From contig CAYUZN010000037.1 in NCBI GenBank assembly GCA_964449295.1, positions 1 to 16,463 on the forward strand: a DNA stretch of 16,463 nt. The letters are read 5' to 3'. Position numbers and translations under genes: made by a program. This stretch comes from CANJJB01 sp964449295. GTDB taxonomy: Bacteria; Chlamydiota; Chlamydiia; Chlamydiales; Rhabdochlamydiaceae. Positions 6,799 through 13,949 of the stretch are shown here, piece by piece. The notes below the pieces were generated by a model. The model saw only the letters and a list, made by a program, of their open reading frames with translations. It had not been told where the DNA came from and searched no databases. Numbering within the stretch: the stretch's first letter is position 1; each line of letters starts with the position of its first letter.

Positions 6799-7905
6799 AT
6801 GTCCTGGAACTGGCAACTATCTGGTTGGCCTAATTTTACCTATAACTTTCCTGAAATACTCCAAAAAGAGAGACAATTTCTTTTAGAGGCTGGCTCCGCA
6901 TGCGCCTTTCTAAAAACTCTCAATGAAAATGACCATAAGCAACTTGTGGTGGAAATTCTTAGTCTGGAAGGCTTGGAAAGCTCTAGGATTGAAGGGGAAA
7001 TCCTCGATAGAGAGAGTTTGCAATCATCGATCAAAAAGCATTTTGGACTGCAGTCTAATCAAAAAGAGCAGGCAGGGAAAGAAAAGCAAATAGCAGAGCT
7101 CCTCTGCCATGTGTATGAATCTTTTGATCAACCATTGACTCATGAAATGCTATATAATTGGCATGCGATACTTTTTAAAAACCAAACGCATATTGAAGAT
7201 TGTGGTAGATATCGCACACATAGTGAACCTATGCAGATTGTTTCGTCTCGCTATGGTTTGGATAAGGTCTTTTTTGAAGCCCCTCCCTCAGCACAGGTGT
7301 TTGAGGAAATGGCAACCTTCATTGACTGGTTTAATTCTTCCCGTTCTTCTGACTCTATTTTAGCAAGAGCTGCGATCGCTCATCTCTATTTTGAAAATAT
7401 ACATCCCTTTGAGGACGGTAATGGAAGACTTGGTCGTATCTTAGTTGAAAAAATTCTGTCACAAGGTGTTGAAAGACCAGTATTAATGGCAACTTCTAAA
7501 ATATTAGAAAAACGGAAAAAAGAGTACTATGCAGCTCTTGAAAAATGTAACCACACACTAGAAGTTGGTCATTGGGTGCAATTTTTTATTGAGGTCATTT
7601 TACAAGCACAAAAACAATCGATGGATTTTCTTTATTTTCTAATTGAAAAATCAAAGATGTTGAGATTGCTTACTAACAAGCTAAATGCACGTCAGGAAAA
7701 AGTCTTATTGAAACTATTTGCAGAGGGATTAGAAGGTTTCAAAGGAGGCTTAACGGCTGAAAAATATATTGCTATGACAAAAACTTCTAAAGCAACGGCA
7801 ACAAGAGATTTGGCTGATTTAGTTGAGAAAGGCGCTTTAATCAGAACAGGAGAGCTTCGTCACACTCGTTATCACCTCTATCTAAAAGAAGATAAGAAGC
7901 TCTGA
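6799..7905 (+). CDS. fic: Fic-domain AMP-transferase, class II (N-terminal inhibitory motif, C-terminal winged helix)
   Basis: Fic enzymes transfer AMP (or another nucleotide moiety) from a nucleotide to a hydroxyl side chain of a target protein. The 368 residues contain an N-terminal DUF4172-like segment (WNWQLSGWPNFTYN, 3-16), the inhibitory motif S61-xxx-E65-G66 in SSRIEGE, and the full active-site motif HPFEDGNGRLGR (202-213) with catalytic H202 and the phosphate-binding loop. A C-terminal winged-helix-like region follows (about 312-360, GGLTAEKYIAMTKTSKATATRDLADL). All residues needed for activity are present, and the inhibitory glutamate implies an autoinhibited enzyme. Such proteins are widespread and often transferred between bacteria; many act on the cell's own proteins, a few are effectors. 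No antitoxin-like partner gene is adjacent, consistent with the inhibitory helix being built in. The 3' end overlaps the TPR gene by 28 bp on the opposite strand. Confidence 0.93.
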   Translation: MSWNWQLSGWPNFTYNFPEILQKERQFLLEAGSACAFLKTLNENDHKQLVVEILSLEGLESSRIEGEILDRESLQSSIKKHFGLQSNQKEQAGKEKQIAELLCHVYESFDQPLTHEMLYNWHAILFKNQTHIEDCGRYRTHSEPMQIVSSRYGLDKVFFEAPPSAQVFEEMATFIDWFNSSRSSDSILARAAIAHLYFENIHPFEDGNGRLGRILVEKILSQGVERPVLMATSKILEKRKKEYYAALEKCNHTLEVGHWVQFFIEVILQAQKQSMDFLYFLIEKSKMLRLLTNKLNARQEKVLLKLFAEGLEGFKGGLTAEKYIAMTKTSKATATRDLADLVEKGALIRTGELRHTRYHLYLKEDKKL

Positions 7906-9878
7906 AAGAGGCTAGTTGATCTAAGTCCCTCTAGCCACTCATCATCTAAGACTTCGTCGATAGGAGGAAGGCTTTTGCAGGCGTGAGATTTTTCAATGAA
8001 ATGCATCGATTTCTCATACTGCTCAAGAAGAGAGTAAAGGCAGCCCAGGTGGTAATAGGCTTGTTCATTGCCTAATTTGGCAGCTGCTGTGATCTTATGT
8101 TCAGCATCTTGGTAAAAGAGAGCAATCTCTTGAGGGTCATGCAGGTTCTGAGCAATATTGATGAGTGTCACACCCCAATCTAAGACAATCTGATCGTTAT
8201 CCTCTTCATATTTGCTGGCTAAGCGAAAATGGTGTAGAGCTTTATAAAAATATTCCAGTTCGCTCTCTACTTCTCCTAAATGGGAAAACGCAAGAGCTAG
8301 TTTATGATGAATTTTTGGAAAATCGGGATCTACCATGAGAACATGAGAGAGAAGTTCGATAGCTTTGATATAGAAGTACTCATCGTCATAAAAATCACCT
8401 AGCAGATCTAAGCAAGCAGCATAATGAAAAAGCCATTCAGGGTGGATGTAGATCACATTTTTTTGATGATTGATCGCTTGTTCAAAGCGGGAAATAGCCT
8501 CTTCTAAAATGGTTTTATTATCTTTCATTTCACCTAATTTTAAGAGAGCTAAAGCATAATCAAAGATATAAAAGCTCTGAGGAGACAGATCGATGGCTTT
8601 CACATAAAATCTACAAGCTTTTTCATAAGAATTGATATCGGATTGTATCTCTCCGATCACAGCATAGGTTTTTGCCATCGCATGCCAGTTAGCATGGGAA
8701 GTTCTATCAATTGATAAGCCTTCTTGAAACTGTTCAATAGCTTGGAAGTAATAATCGATATCCCCGAAATATCTGCCAAAAGAGTTTAAGCACATGCCAT
8801 AGGAAAAACAGAGATCTGGATTTTCCTCGTTTGCAAGATCAAGAGCTTCTGTCATTTTGTTTTGTGCTTCATAGATGAAATCTAGCCGCTCAGAGAGTTC
8901 ACCGATAAGTGCTAAGGTCTCTGCCCAAATGGCAATTAAAAGAGGTTGATTGGGGTTGCTGGCAAACGAGCGTCTACATTTTTCAAGACAGCTATTAAGG
9001 CGGTTAAGATTCTTTGTAATTTTGCCCGAATCAAGCAGCAATAAAGCCCAGCTTTGCCACAAAGAATCGTCATGCGCTATCAAAGTAGAGGCGGATATAA
9101 AACATTCATTGGCTTGATTGAAATGGTCTTCTTCATGTGTTTGATAATAGAGTTTTTGCAGGGCAGAGGCCAAGTTTTTCCAACCATCAAACACACCAAT
9201 TGATAGAGAAATAGCGTGTTTAAAATAGTCAATGGCTTTGATGTGCAAGCGGATATCACGGGTGAGTTCTGCCATCGATAAAGATGTGAGGCCAAAGTCA
9301 TTCCAAAACTCAGCTGGTAGAGTCTCTTGATGCTCATAACTTTTTTGAAAATGATCTAACGCGGTTTGAAAATCGATGGCTTCGCCTGAGTTTTTCGCAA
9401 TTCTTGTATAGATAGTCCCATAATCCCAGAACAATTCTGCCAAGATATCGGAACTTTTTCCCTCACTGAGTGCGATGGCTTTTTTTAATTTTTCAGCAGC
9501 TTCTAGAAAATAGTGGTATTCATGAAAGGTCATACCAAGAAGAACCAGGGTATTTCCCCAAGCATGCCAGGCTTCAAAATGGTTAGGAGCTAATAGTGTG
9601 ACCATTTTAAATTTCTTGCTTGCCCAAAGCAGCGTTTTTTCTCTTCCTTCTTCAGATCCATATTCAAAAAGAGCAAGACCCTGGCGGTAGAGAATATTTG
9701 GGTTAGAAGGTGACAGTTCAAGAGCTTTGTCAAAGAATTCAAGACCGCTGATGTCCCCCTTTAAGAGAGAGAGTTCCCCTTGCTCCAAAAAATAAGAAAT
9801 TAAAGCCTCTTGTTCATTGGAAGAAATAGGAGATAAAGGTGTTTGCCTATTTGCAACAAGAAAATTGGATTGCTCCAT
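7878..9878 (-). CDS. TPR-repeat protein with an unusual 41-residue period
   Basis: A 666-residue soluble protein without signal peptide or membrane segment, built almost wholly from helical repeats. A canonical TPR (about 25-58, EQGELSLLKGDISGLEFFDK) and a closing canonical one (about 606-638, YHLGCLYSLLEQYEKSMHF) bracket about eleven units with a regular 41-residue period. Several are exactly 41 long, for example the units beginning FDGWKNLASAL, PDLCFSYGMCL, HANWHAMAKTY and PEWLFHYAACL. Each has the TPR pattern W/Y-x2-G/A-Y/L ... A-x3-F-x-x-A-I-x-L-x-P but with about seven extra residues (often GExxxD) between helices A and B. TPR arrays bind peptides or scaffold complexes; chlamydial TPR proteins include type III chaperones and secreted factors, but no specific relative is recognised. 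A promoter lies upstream, and the gene stands alone between fic and the thioesterase gene. Confidence 0.9.
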   Translation of the reverse strand: MEQSNFLVANRQTPLSPISSNEQEALISYFLEQGELSLLKGDISGLEFFDKALELSPSNPNILYRQGLALFEYGSEEGREKTLLWASKKFKMVTLLAPNHFEAWHAWGNTLVLLGMTFHEYHYFLEAAEKLKKAIALSEGKSSDILAELFWDYGTIYTRIAKNSGEAIDFQTALDHFQKSYEHQETLPAEFWNDFGLTSLSMAELTRDIRLHIKAIDYFKHAISLSIGVFDGWKNLASALQKLYYQTHEEDHFNQANECFISASTLIAHDDSLWQSWALLLLDSGKITKNLNRLNSCLEKCRRSFASNPNQPLLIAIWAETLALIGELSERLDFIYEAQNKMTEALDLANEENPDLCFSYGMCLNSFGRYFGDIDYYFQAIEQFQEGLSIDRTSHANWHAMAKTYAVIGEIQSDINSYEKACRFYVKAIDLSPQSFYIFDYALALLKLGEMKDNKTILEEAISRFEQAINHQKNVIYIHPEWLFHYAACLDLLGDFYDDEYFYIKAIELLSHVLMVDPDFPKIHHKLALAFSHLGEVESELEYFYKALHHFRLASKYEEDNDQIVLDWGVTLINIAQNLHDPQEIALFYQDAEHKITAAAKLGNEQAYYHLGCLYSLLEQYEKSMHFIEKSHACKSLPPIDEVLDDEWLEGLRSTSLFQSFLSSFR

Positions 9879-9905
9879 ATTTATCTCTCTTTCGTTTAGG
9901 AGGGG

Positions 9906-9934
9906 ATTATAGGAAAGGGGTTGTTTTTGTACAA
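9906..9934 (-). promoter_or_regulatory. Promoter of the TPR protein gene
   Basis: On the minus strand: TTGTAC (9934 to 9929), a 17-bp spacer and a perfect TATAAT (9911 to 9906). Transcription would begin about 20 bases upstream of the ATG at 9878, with AGAGAG as a modest ribosome binding site. Only three of six -35 positions match, but the -10 and the spacing are ideal. Confidence 0.55.
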
Positions 9935-10056
9935 CCTATCATCCTTTTTTAGATGTTAGAAAGAGATCGTTTAATTCTTGATAATGAACGCCTTAGCAAC
10001 TTTTTAATTAAATTTTTTAGTTGATTTCATATGAGATTATATCTTATGATGGTCTT

Positions 10057-10428
10057 ATGAGAGTTAAAATTCGGTTGAGAGATACAGATGCAACCGGGGT
10101 GATCTATTTCACCGAGTTGATGCGTCTAGCACTAGAGGTTTTAGAAGAGCAGTTTTCCTTAAAAAAGATGCTTGAGCAAGAAAAGTTTCTTTTGCCAATT
10201 GTCCATGCAGAGGCTGACTACTTTTCCCCTGTAACAGTCGGAGATGATATTGACATTAAGCCGTCTGTAAAGAAGATTGGGACGACTTCTGTGACATTGC
10301 ACTACCAGTTTTGGAAGGAGCAAGAGAAAGTAGGGGAGGTCACCATTGTGCATGTAGCGGTTTCTACATTAAATAAGAGTGCCATATCTATCCCTCAATC
10401 TGTATTAGATGTCTTAAAAACTCTTTGA
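10057..10428 (+). CDS. Hotdog-fold acyl-CoA thioesterase (4HBT/YbgC-like), possible DHNA-CoA hydrolase
   Basis: Small cytosolic thioesterase of 123 residues. The signature RLRDTDATGVIYFTE (6-20) contains the catalytic aspartate (D11) and the turn-helix start of the 4HBT family. A central helix (LMRLALEVLEEQF) and the typical beta strands with HAEADYFSPVTVGDDI (50-65) follow. The frame also opens at a TTG (10021), but the ATG at 10057 gives the usual family N-terminus of a few residues before RDTDA. In the o-succinylbenzoate pathway a thioesterase must release 1,4-dihydroxy-2-naphthoate from its CoA ester; the cyanobacterial and plant enzymes are hotdog proteins with a similar motif. The gene ends inside the 3' end of menE on the other strand (41-bp overlap). 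This proximity makes that role attractive (menI), but a general YbgC-like function is equally compatible with the sequence. Confidence 0.88.
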   Translation: MRVKIRLRDTDATGVIYFTELMRLALEVLEEQFSLKKMLEQEKFLLPIVHAEADYFSPVTVGDDIDIKPSVKKIGTTSVTLHYQFWKEQEKVGEVTIVHVAVSTLNKSAISIPQSVLDVLKTL

Positions 10429-11590
10429 GTTCCCCTCTACTTGGCTTGAGAGTATCCCTCTTGGGAAGAGGAAATGCCCGAATGGGGATTTTGTACTTAG
10501 GCAGGATTTTGATGAGATGCTCTTGAATCACAGAAAGCTCATAGTAAGGTCTTAAAAACACGGCAGGACGCTCTCCAAAGATTTGATCAGATAGAGGCAC
10601 AACAATCGCCTCTTCCACTTTCAGTGCTTTTTTTAAGGCATTTTCAATTTCTTCGGGCTGGATATTTTCTCCTCCCGAGATGAATAAATTATCTTTTCGT
10701 CCTATGATTTCTAAGTGATTGTTTTCATTCCACTTCCCTAGATCTTTTGTCGCAAACCACCCCTCTTCATCTAAAGGAAGCGATAGACCATTGGTTTTAT
10801 GAAAATATCCCTGAAAGAGTGTTTTTCCTCTGACAAAAATTTCTCCACCTGTCTTAAGTTTTAACTCTCGGTAAGGTAGCACCTGTCCGCAGGTAGCAAT
10901 TTGAGAGCTCATCTCTGTCATTCCATAGGTAGGATAGATTTTCCAGGGGGCATCGTAAGAACCTTGCAAAGGCGCTCCTCCAAGCAAGATCCCTTTGAGA
11001 CGAGGAAGATGGGGGTTTTCCTTTTGAAGTCTGAGAAGTTGTGTAGGGACAAAAGAGACGTAAGACGAAGAAGTTAGATGGCTTTCTAAAGAGATAGCGC
11101 ATCTAGCTAGATAACAGCGCATTAAGATAGCAACCCCTCCTACATGGTGAAGAGGAAGTGAAAGATGCCAGATATCATCGGGAATAAGGTTGATGATTGT
11201 TTGAGCGCCTTTTGCACTGTAGATGTAATTGCCTAAAGAGTGGCAGGCAATTTTTGGAGTTCCTGTCGATCCTGAAGTAAAAATAAGAGTCACTAGTTGG
11301 TCCTCAGCTAATTTCCAGGGTTTTGCCTTTTTAGGATTAGGCATGTGAGGGGTAACAAAATAGGCGCCTAGTTCATCTAAAGCGTTTGTCAAAGAGGGGA
11401 GGCGGGGGCTTAAAGGGCAGGCAACTTTTTTTAATTTCCATAAGGCAAAAAAGAGGCAAATGACCTCAGGAGTTGAGTGCGCTAAGAACGCAATTCTTTG
11501 ACTAGGCAGGGAAGAGAGGCTCTCACACATCCCTTCGACATAGGCCTCGAATTTTTCATGGCTCCAGGAGTCTCTATCTGTCACAAGCAT
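10388..11590 (-). CDS. menE: o-Succinylbenzoate-CoA ligase MenE
   Basis: ANL-superfamily enzyme that activates o-succinylbenzoate to its CoA thioester in menaquinone synthesis. The 400 residues contain the P-loop TLIFTSGSTGTPKIA (101-115), SLPLHHVGG (144-152), VPTQLLRLQ (181-189), A5 YPTYGMTEMSS (219-229), EEGWFATKDLG (275-285) and the A8 hinge GRKDNLFISGGENIQPEEIE (297-316). The catalytic lysine of the C-terminal domain is probably K382 in LKPSRGELKEF, which lines up with E. coli IKISRQALKEW. SLPLHHVGG and SGGENIQPEE are typical of MenE rather than fatty-acyl ligases. It lacks about 20-25 N-terminal residues compared with E. coli MenE; no better upstream start was seen. It points the same way as menC and menA but is cut off from them by the three-gene block at 11730-15245. 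Confidence 0.93.
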   Translation of the reverse strand: MLVTDRDSWSHEKFEAYVEGMCESLSSLPSQRIAFLAHSTPEVICLFFALWKLKKVACPLSPRLPSLTNALDELGAYFVTPHMPNPKKAKPWKLAEDQLVTLIFTSGSTGTPKIACHSLGNYIYSAKGAQTIINLIPDDIWHLSLPLHHVGGVAILMRCYLARCAISLESHLTSSSYVSFVPTQLLRLQKENPHLPRLKGILLGGAPLQGSYDAPWKIYPTYGMTEMSSQIATCGQVLPYRELKLKTGGEIFVRGKTLFQGYFHKTNGLSLPLDEEGWFATKDLGKWNENNHLEIIGRKDNLFISGGENIQPEEIENALKKALKVEEAIVVPLSDQIFGERPAVFLRPYYELSVIQEHLIKILPKYKIPIRAFPLPKRDTLKPSRGELKEFLRHLIQIEG

Positions 11591-11667
11591 AAGATGTTAT
11601 ATATCCTTTATTTCTAGTTATTTGTAAACAATTAATAATCAAAGCATTTTGATATTAAATAAAAAAT

Positions 11668-11696
11668 TTGAATTTAATAATTATAATTGTTATAAT
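11668..11696 (+). promoter_or_regulatory. Promoter of the three-paralogue operon
   Basis: TTGAAT (11668-11673), a 17-bp spacer and a perfect TATAAT (11691-11696), inside a very AT-rich 139-bp region between the divergent menE and first paralogue starts. Transcription would begin near 11703, about 27 bases before the ATG at 11730. Other TATAAT strings at 11682 and 11721 lack a -35 at good spacing. Confidence 0.55.
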
Positions 11697-11729
11697 CAAT
11701 ATTTTAATAACATAACAAAGTATAATAAT

Positions 11730-13084
11730 ATGGATAATAATATTAATTGCATTCGTTTTGATAGTTCTAATGCTATTACACCTAATGCTCCAAAAAACAC
11801 CTCAAGACTATGGGGATGGGTATTTCGAATCATAGGTAGCAAACCTCCAGAGACTATTCCGTTAGAAGAACGATCGATCAGCCAAGTGGATGATTCTTTC
11901 AAGAGGGTAACGACTAAAGATTTGCAAAAAGCTCAATCCCTCAGTGACTATCATCAAAAATTGGTAGTTTGTTTTTCAAGAAAACCTGTTGAAGCAGTCA
12001 CACAACAATCTGAAGAAGATTTTCTAGCTGGGATCAGTGGAAAAAAAGACTTAAAAGCCCAAAAAGAGCAAATAGTTAAAGATCTAGGGCGCTCTCTACC
12101 TATTTATTTAGAGGGGAAAGACCTACGAGAGATAGCAAAAAATGCAAATGGCGGCTATGATGTGTCTCAGCTAGATAACATTTTTTCAGGAGAAAAAGAG
12201 AAGCTTGCGTCTCTTTTAAATCAAAGAATTTTAGTAAGCAATTATGGAAAAGCTTGTCTAGATTTTAATCATGATTCTCTTAATATCACTGTTATGCAAT
12301 TGGGAGATGGTGAATTAGAGCAAGTTGCAGCTAGATTATATTCTAGTGAAAAAGCGCAAAAAGATTTTATTGATCACTCTTCTCACGTGCATGCCTCATT
12401 TGATGAAAATAGAAAAGTCTTATTTAATTCCAAACAAGTTGTCGAAGTTTCTAATTATGGAACTGAAAAGAGAACCTTTGCTTATTTCTTTATTCATACT
12501 CATTATGAAAAAGGGGAACTGACGACAACTTATGAAAAAATATATATTCCTCCTAAGCCGCTCAATGAAGCTGAGACAGAAGATGAGTATCGTGAGGCTT
12601 TAAAGATTTTATTAGAGCAACCACTCATCCTAGAAAAAATAAGAGATGAAAACGCTTTTCTAAATGAAATCAACCAAACTCAAACATTTGAGGTTCACAA
12701 AGCACNNNNNNNNNNGTAAATGATTTCCCTATCTATTTAGAGGGAAAATTATTAAGCGATCTAATAAAAACAAACTCTTTGGACACTATTTTAGAAGGAA
12801 ACAAAGCTAAAGCAGCTGGATTACTACACAGGGCAGCTTTTTTTTCTTATGAATCACTCTGTGATATTTTTACAAATCCTGAGCTGAATATTCATGTGCA
12901 ACCAAAAATAGATTCAGACTCTTGCCGCCTAGATGTCTCTTTCGATCAAAAGGGAAATATTATATTTAACTCTCAACAATTAGTAGAAGTCGGTAATTTT
13001 GGAGAGCAAAAGACATCTTATTTGAGTGTTCATACAAAGTATGAGAATGAACACCAAACCATCACTGTAGAGAAGGTGGTTTAA
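11730..13084 (+). CDS. Unknown two-module protein, paralogue 1 (interrupted by assembly gap)
   Basis: I do not recognise this family. The ATG at 11730 is preferred over a TTG at 11649, since the extra 27 residues are low-complexity N/Y-rich and lie across the promoter. An N-terminal region (1-90) contains SRLWGWVFRIIG. Module A (about 94-275) runs EEDFLAGISGKK, IYLEGKDLRE, MQLGDGELEQVAARLYSS, HASFDENRKVLFNSKQVVEV, FIHTHYEKGELTTTYEKIYI. A linker (about 276-306) leads to module B (about 307 to the end) with FPIYLEGKLLSDLI, IIFNSQQLVEVGNFG and VHTKYENE. Ten Ns (12706-12715) break the frame and create a false TAA at 12717. The downstream frame resumes at 12716 and matches module B of paralogue 3, so one gene of roughly 453 residues is inferred. 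No signal peptide or membrane segment is seen. The stop abuts the next ATG. Confidence 0.78.
12706..12715. other. Assembly gap (10 Ns) of placeholder length
   Basis: Ten Ns lie inside paralogue 1. The last codon before the gap is GCA (12702-12704) plus one base, and the correct frame restarts at 12716. To keep the frame the real gap must be 2 mod 3 in length. Alignment with module B of paralogue 3 needs seven residues (20 nt); alignment with the A-type modules needs six (17 nt). Confidence 0.9.
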
Positions 13085-13915
13085 ATGACTCCTGTAGATA
13101 ATAAAACAGAGAACACCTCTTCTCATGAAATGCCTGCTGCTCCTACTAAATTATTACAAATAGCGGACGCTACAACGGCTGTTGCTTCTTTTGTGTGGAG
13201 AAAATTTCAAGATATCTCTGCTAAGTGGTCTGACAGTGGGAAATCTGCTGCGCCCGCAGTAGACGTGAGTACCAGTAGAACAGACGAGGGCTATGTTCTT
13301 CTTGAGTTTGGAAAGCTAAAAGATGCCCAAACAGAAGAGGCGTATGCTCGTCTTCTCAATGCCTATCTAGGAGAATCTAAGGAAATAGTCAAGCCCATAT
13401 TTCAGGAAGATTTTTTAAAAGAAGCCCATGGTAAAACTAGTCTATCCGAGCACAAAAAAACGATTATTAAAGATTTAAACCGTAAGTTGCCTGTTTTTTT
13501 CGAAGGAAAGGATATTCGATTGCAAGGTATAAAAGAAGAGAGCGATATCGATAAAATTTTAACTGGAGAAAAAGCTCAATTTGCCAGTTTATTGCATCAA
13601 GGGGTTTTTCTTGGTAATTTTGTAGATTGTGCTGGGGATTTTTTCAATGATCTAGGAATTTGCTTAATGCAAGTGACTCCAGATGAATTAAAACAATTAG
13701 TGGAGAAGATGTATACTACCTCTCAAGAAAGAGATCATTTTTTAGAAGAGTCTTTCAAATTAAGTGTTGATTTGGATAAGAATCACCAGATTGTCTTAAA
13801 TTCTAAACAGATTGTTAAAGTAGCCTCTACTGAAAAGGTATTTGCGTATCTCATAATTCATACACACTATGAACAAGAACGGCTTGTTCGTAATTTAATC
13901 AAATTAAACTTCTAA
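13085..13915 (+). CDS. Unknown single-module protein, paralogue 2
   Basis: The second member of the tandem family, 276 residues. Its ATG follows the TAA of paralogue 1 directly (TAAATG), with AAGGTGG five bases upstream, so the two are almost certainly co-translated. The first 75 residues are unique, with an Ala/Ser-rich stretch and FVWRKFQDIS. From about 82 (TEEAYARLLNAYL) it matches the inter-module linker of its neighbours, and from about 107 a single A-type module follows: QEDFLKEAHGKT, KDLNRKLPVFFEGKDIR, LMQVTPDELKQLVEKMY, IVLNSKQIVKV, IIHTHYEQERL. It ends in NLIKLNF* where sister proteins continue into YEKIYIPP and a second module. The other two frames close within a few codons here, so there is no simple frameshift; it is a deletion product or an original single-module form. 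No function is assigned. Confidence 0.85.
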   Translation: MTPVDNKTENTSSHEMPAAPTKLLQIADATTAVASFVWRKFQDISAKWSDSGKSAAPAVDVSTSRTDEGYVLLEFGKLKDAQTEEAYARLLNAYLGESKEIVKPIFQEDFLKEAHGKTSLSEHKKTIIKDLNRKLPVFFEGKDIRLQGIKEESDIDKILTGEKAQFASLLHQGVFLGNFVDCAGDFFNDLGICLMQVTPDELKQLVEKMYTTSQERDHFLEESFKLSVDLDKNHQIVLNSKQIVKVASTEKVFAYLIIHTHYEQERLVRNLIKLNF

Positions 13916-13928
13916 AAATTTCTTGTGA

Positions 13929-13943
13929 GGTATAAATTATACC
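13929..13943. promoter_or_regulatory. Perfect 7-bp inverted repeat before paralogue 3
   Basis: GGTATAA-A-TTATACC, two perfect 7-bp arms around one base, ends six bases before the ATG at 13950. The left arm overlaps the only Shine-Dalgarno-like string (GTGAGG, 13925-13930), which itself is too far (19 nt) from the ATG. It could be an operator, or in RNA a small stem (GGTAT/ATACC) that alters initiation. AT-rich DNA makes short palindromes common, so the function is speculative. Confidence 0.4.
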
Positions 13944-13949
13944 CACATT

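Noticed and set aside
11649..11729. TTG start and 27 extra N/Y-rich residues for paralogue 1
   Set aside because: The stretch is AT-rich intergenic DNA that contains the best promoter; the ATG at 11730 is a better start.
12717..12719. TAA stop ending paralogue 1
   Set aside because: It arises only because ten placeholder Ns set a false frame; the real coding frame resumes at 12716 and continues to 13084.
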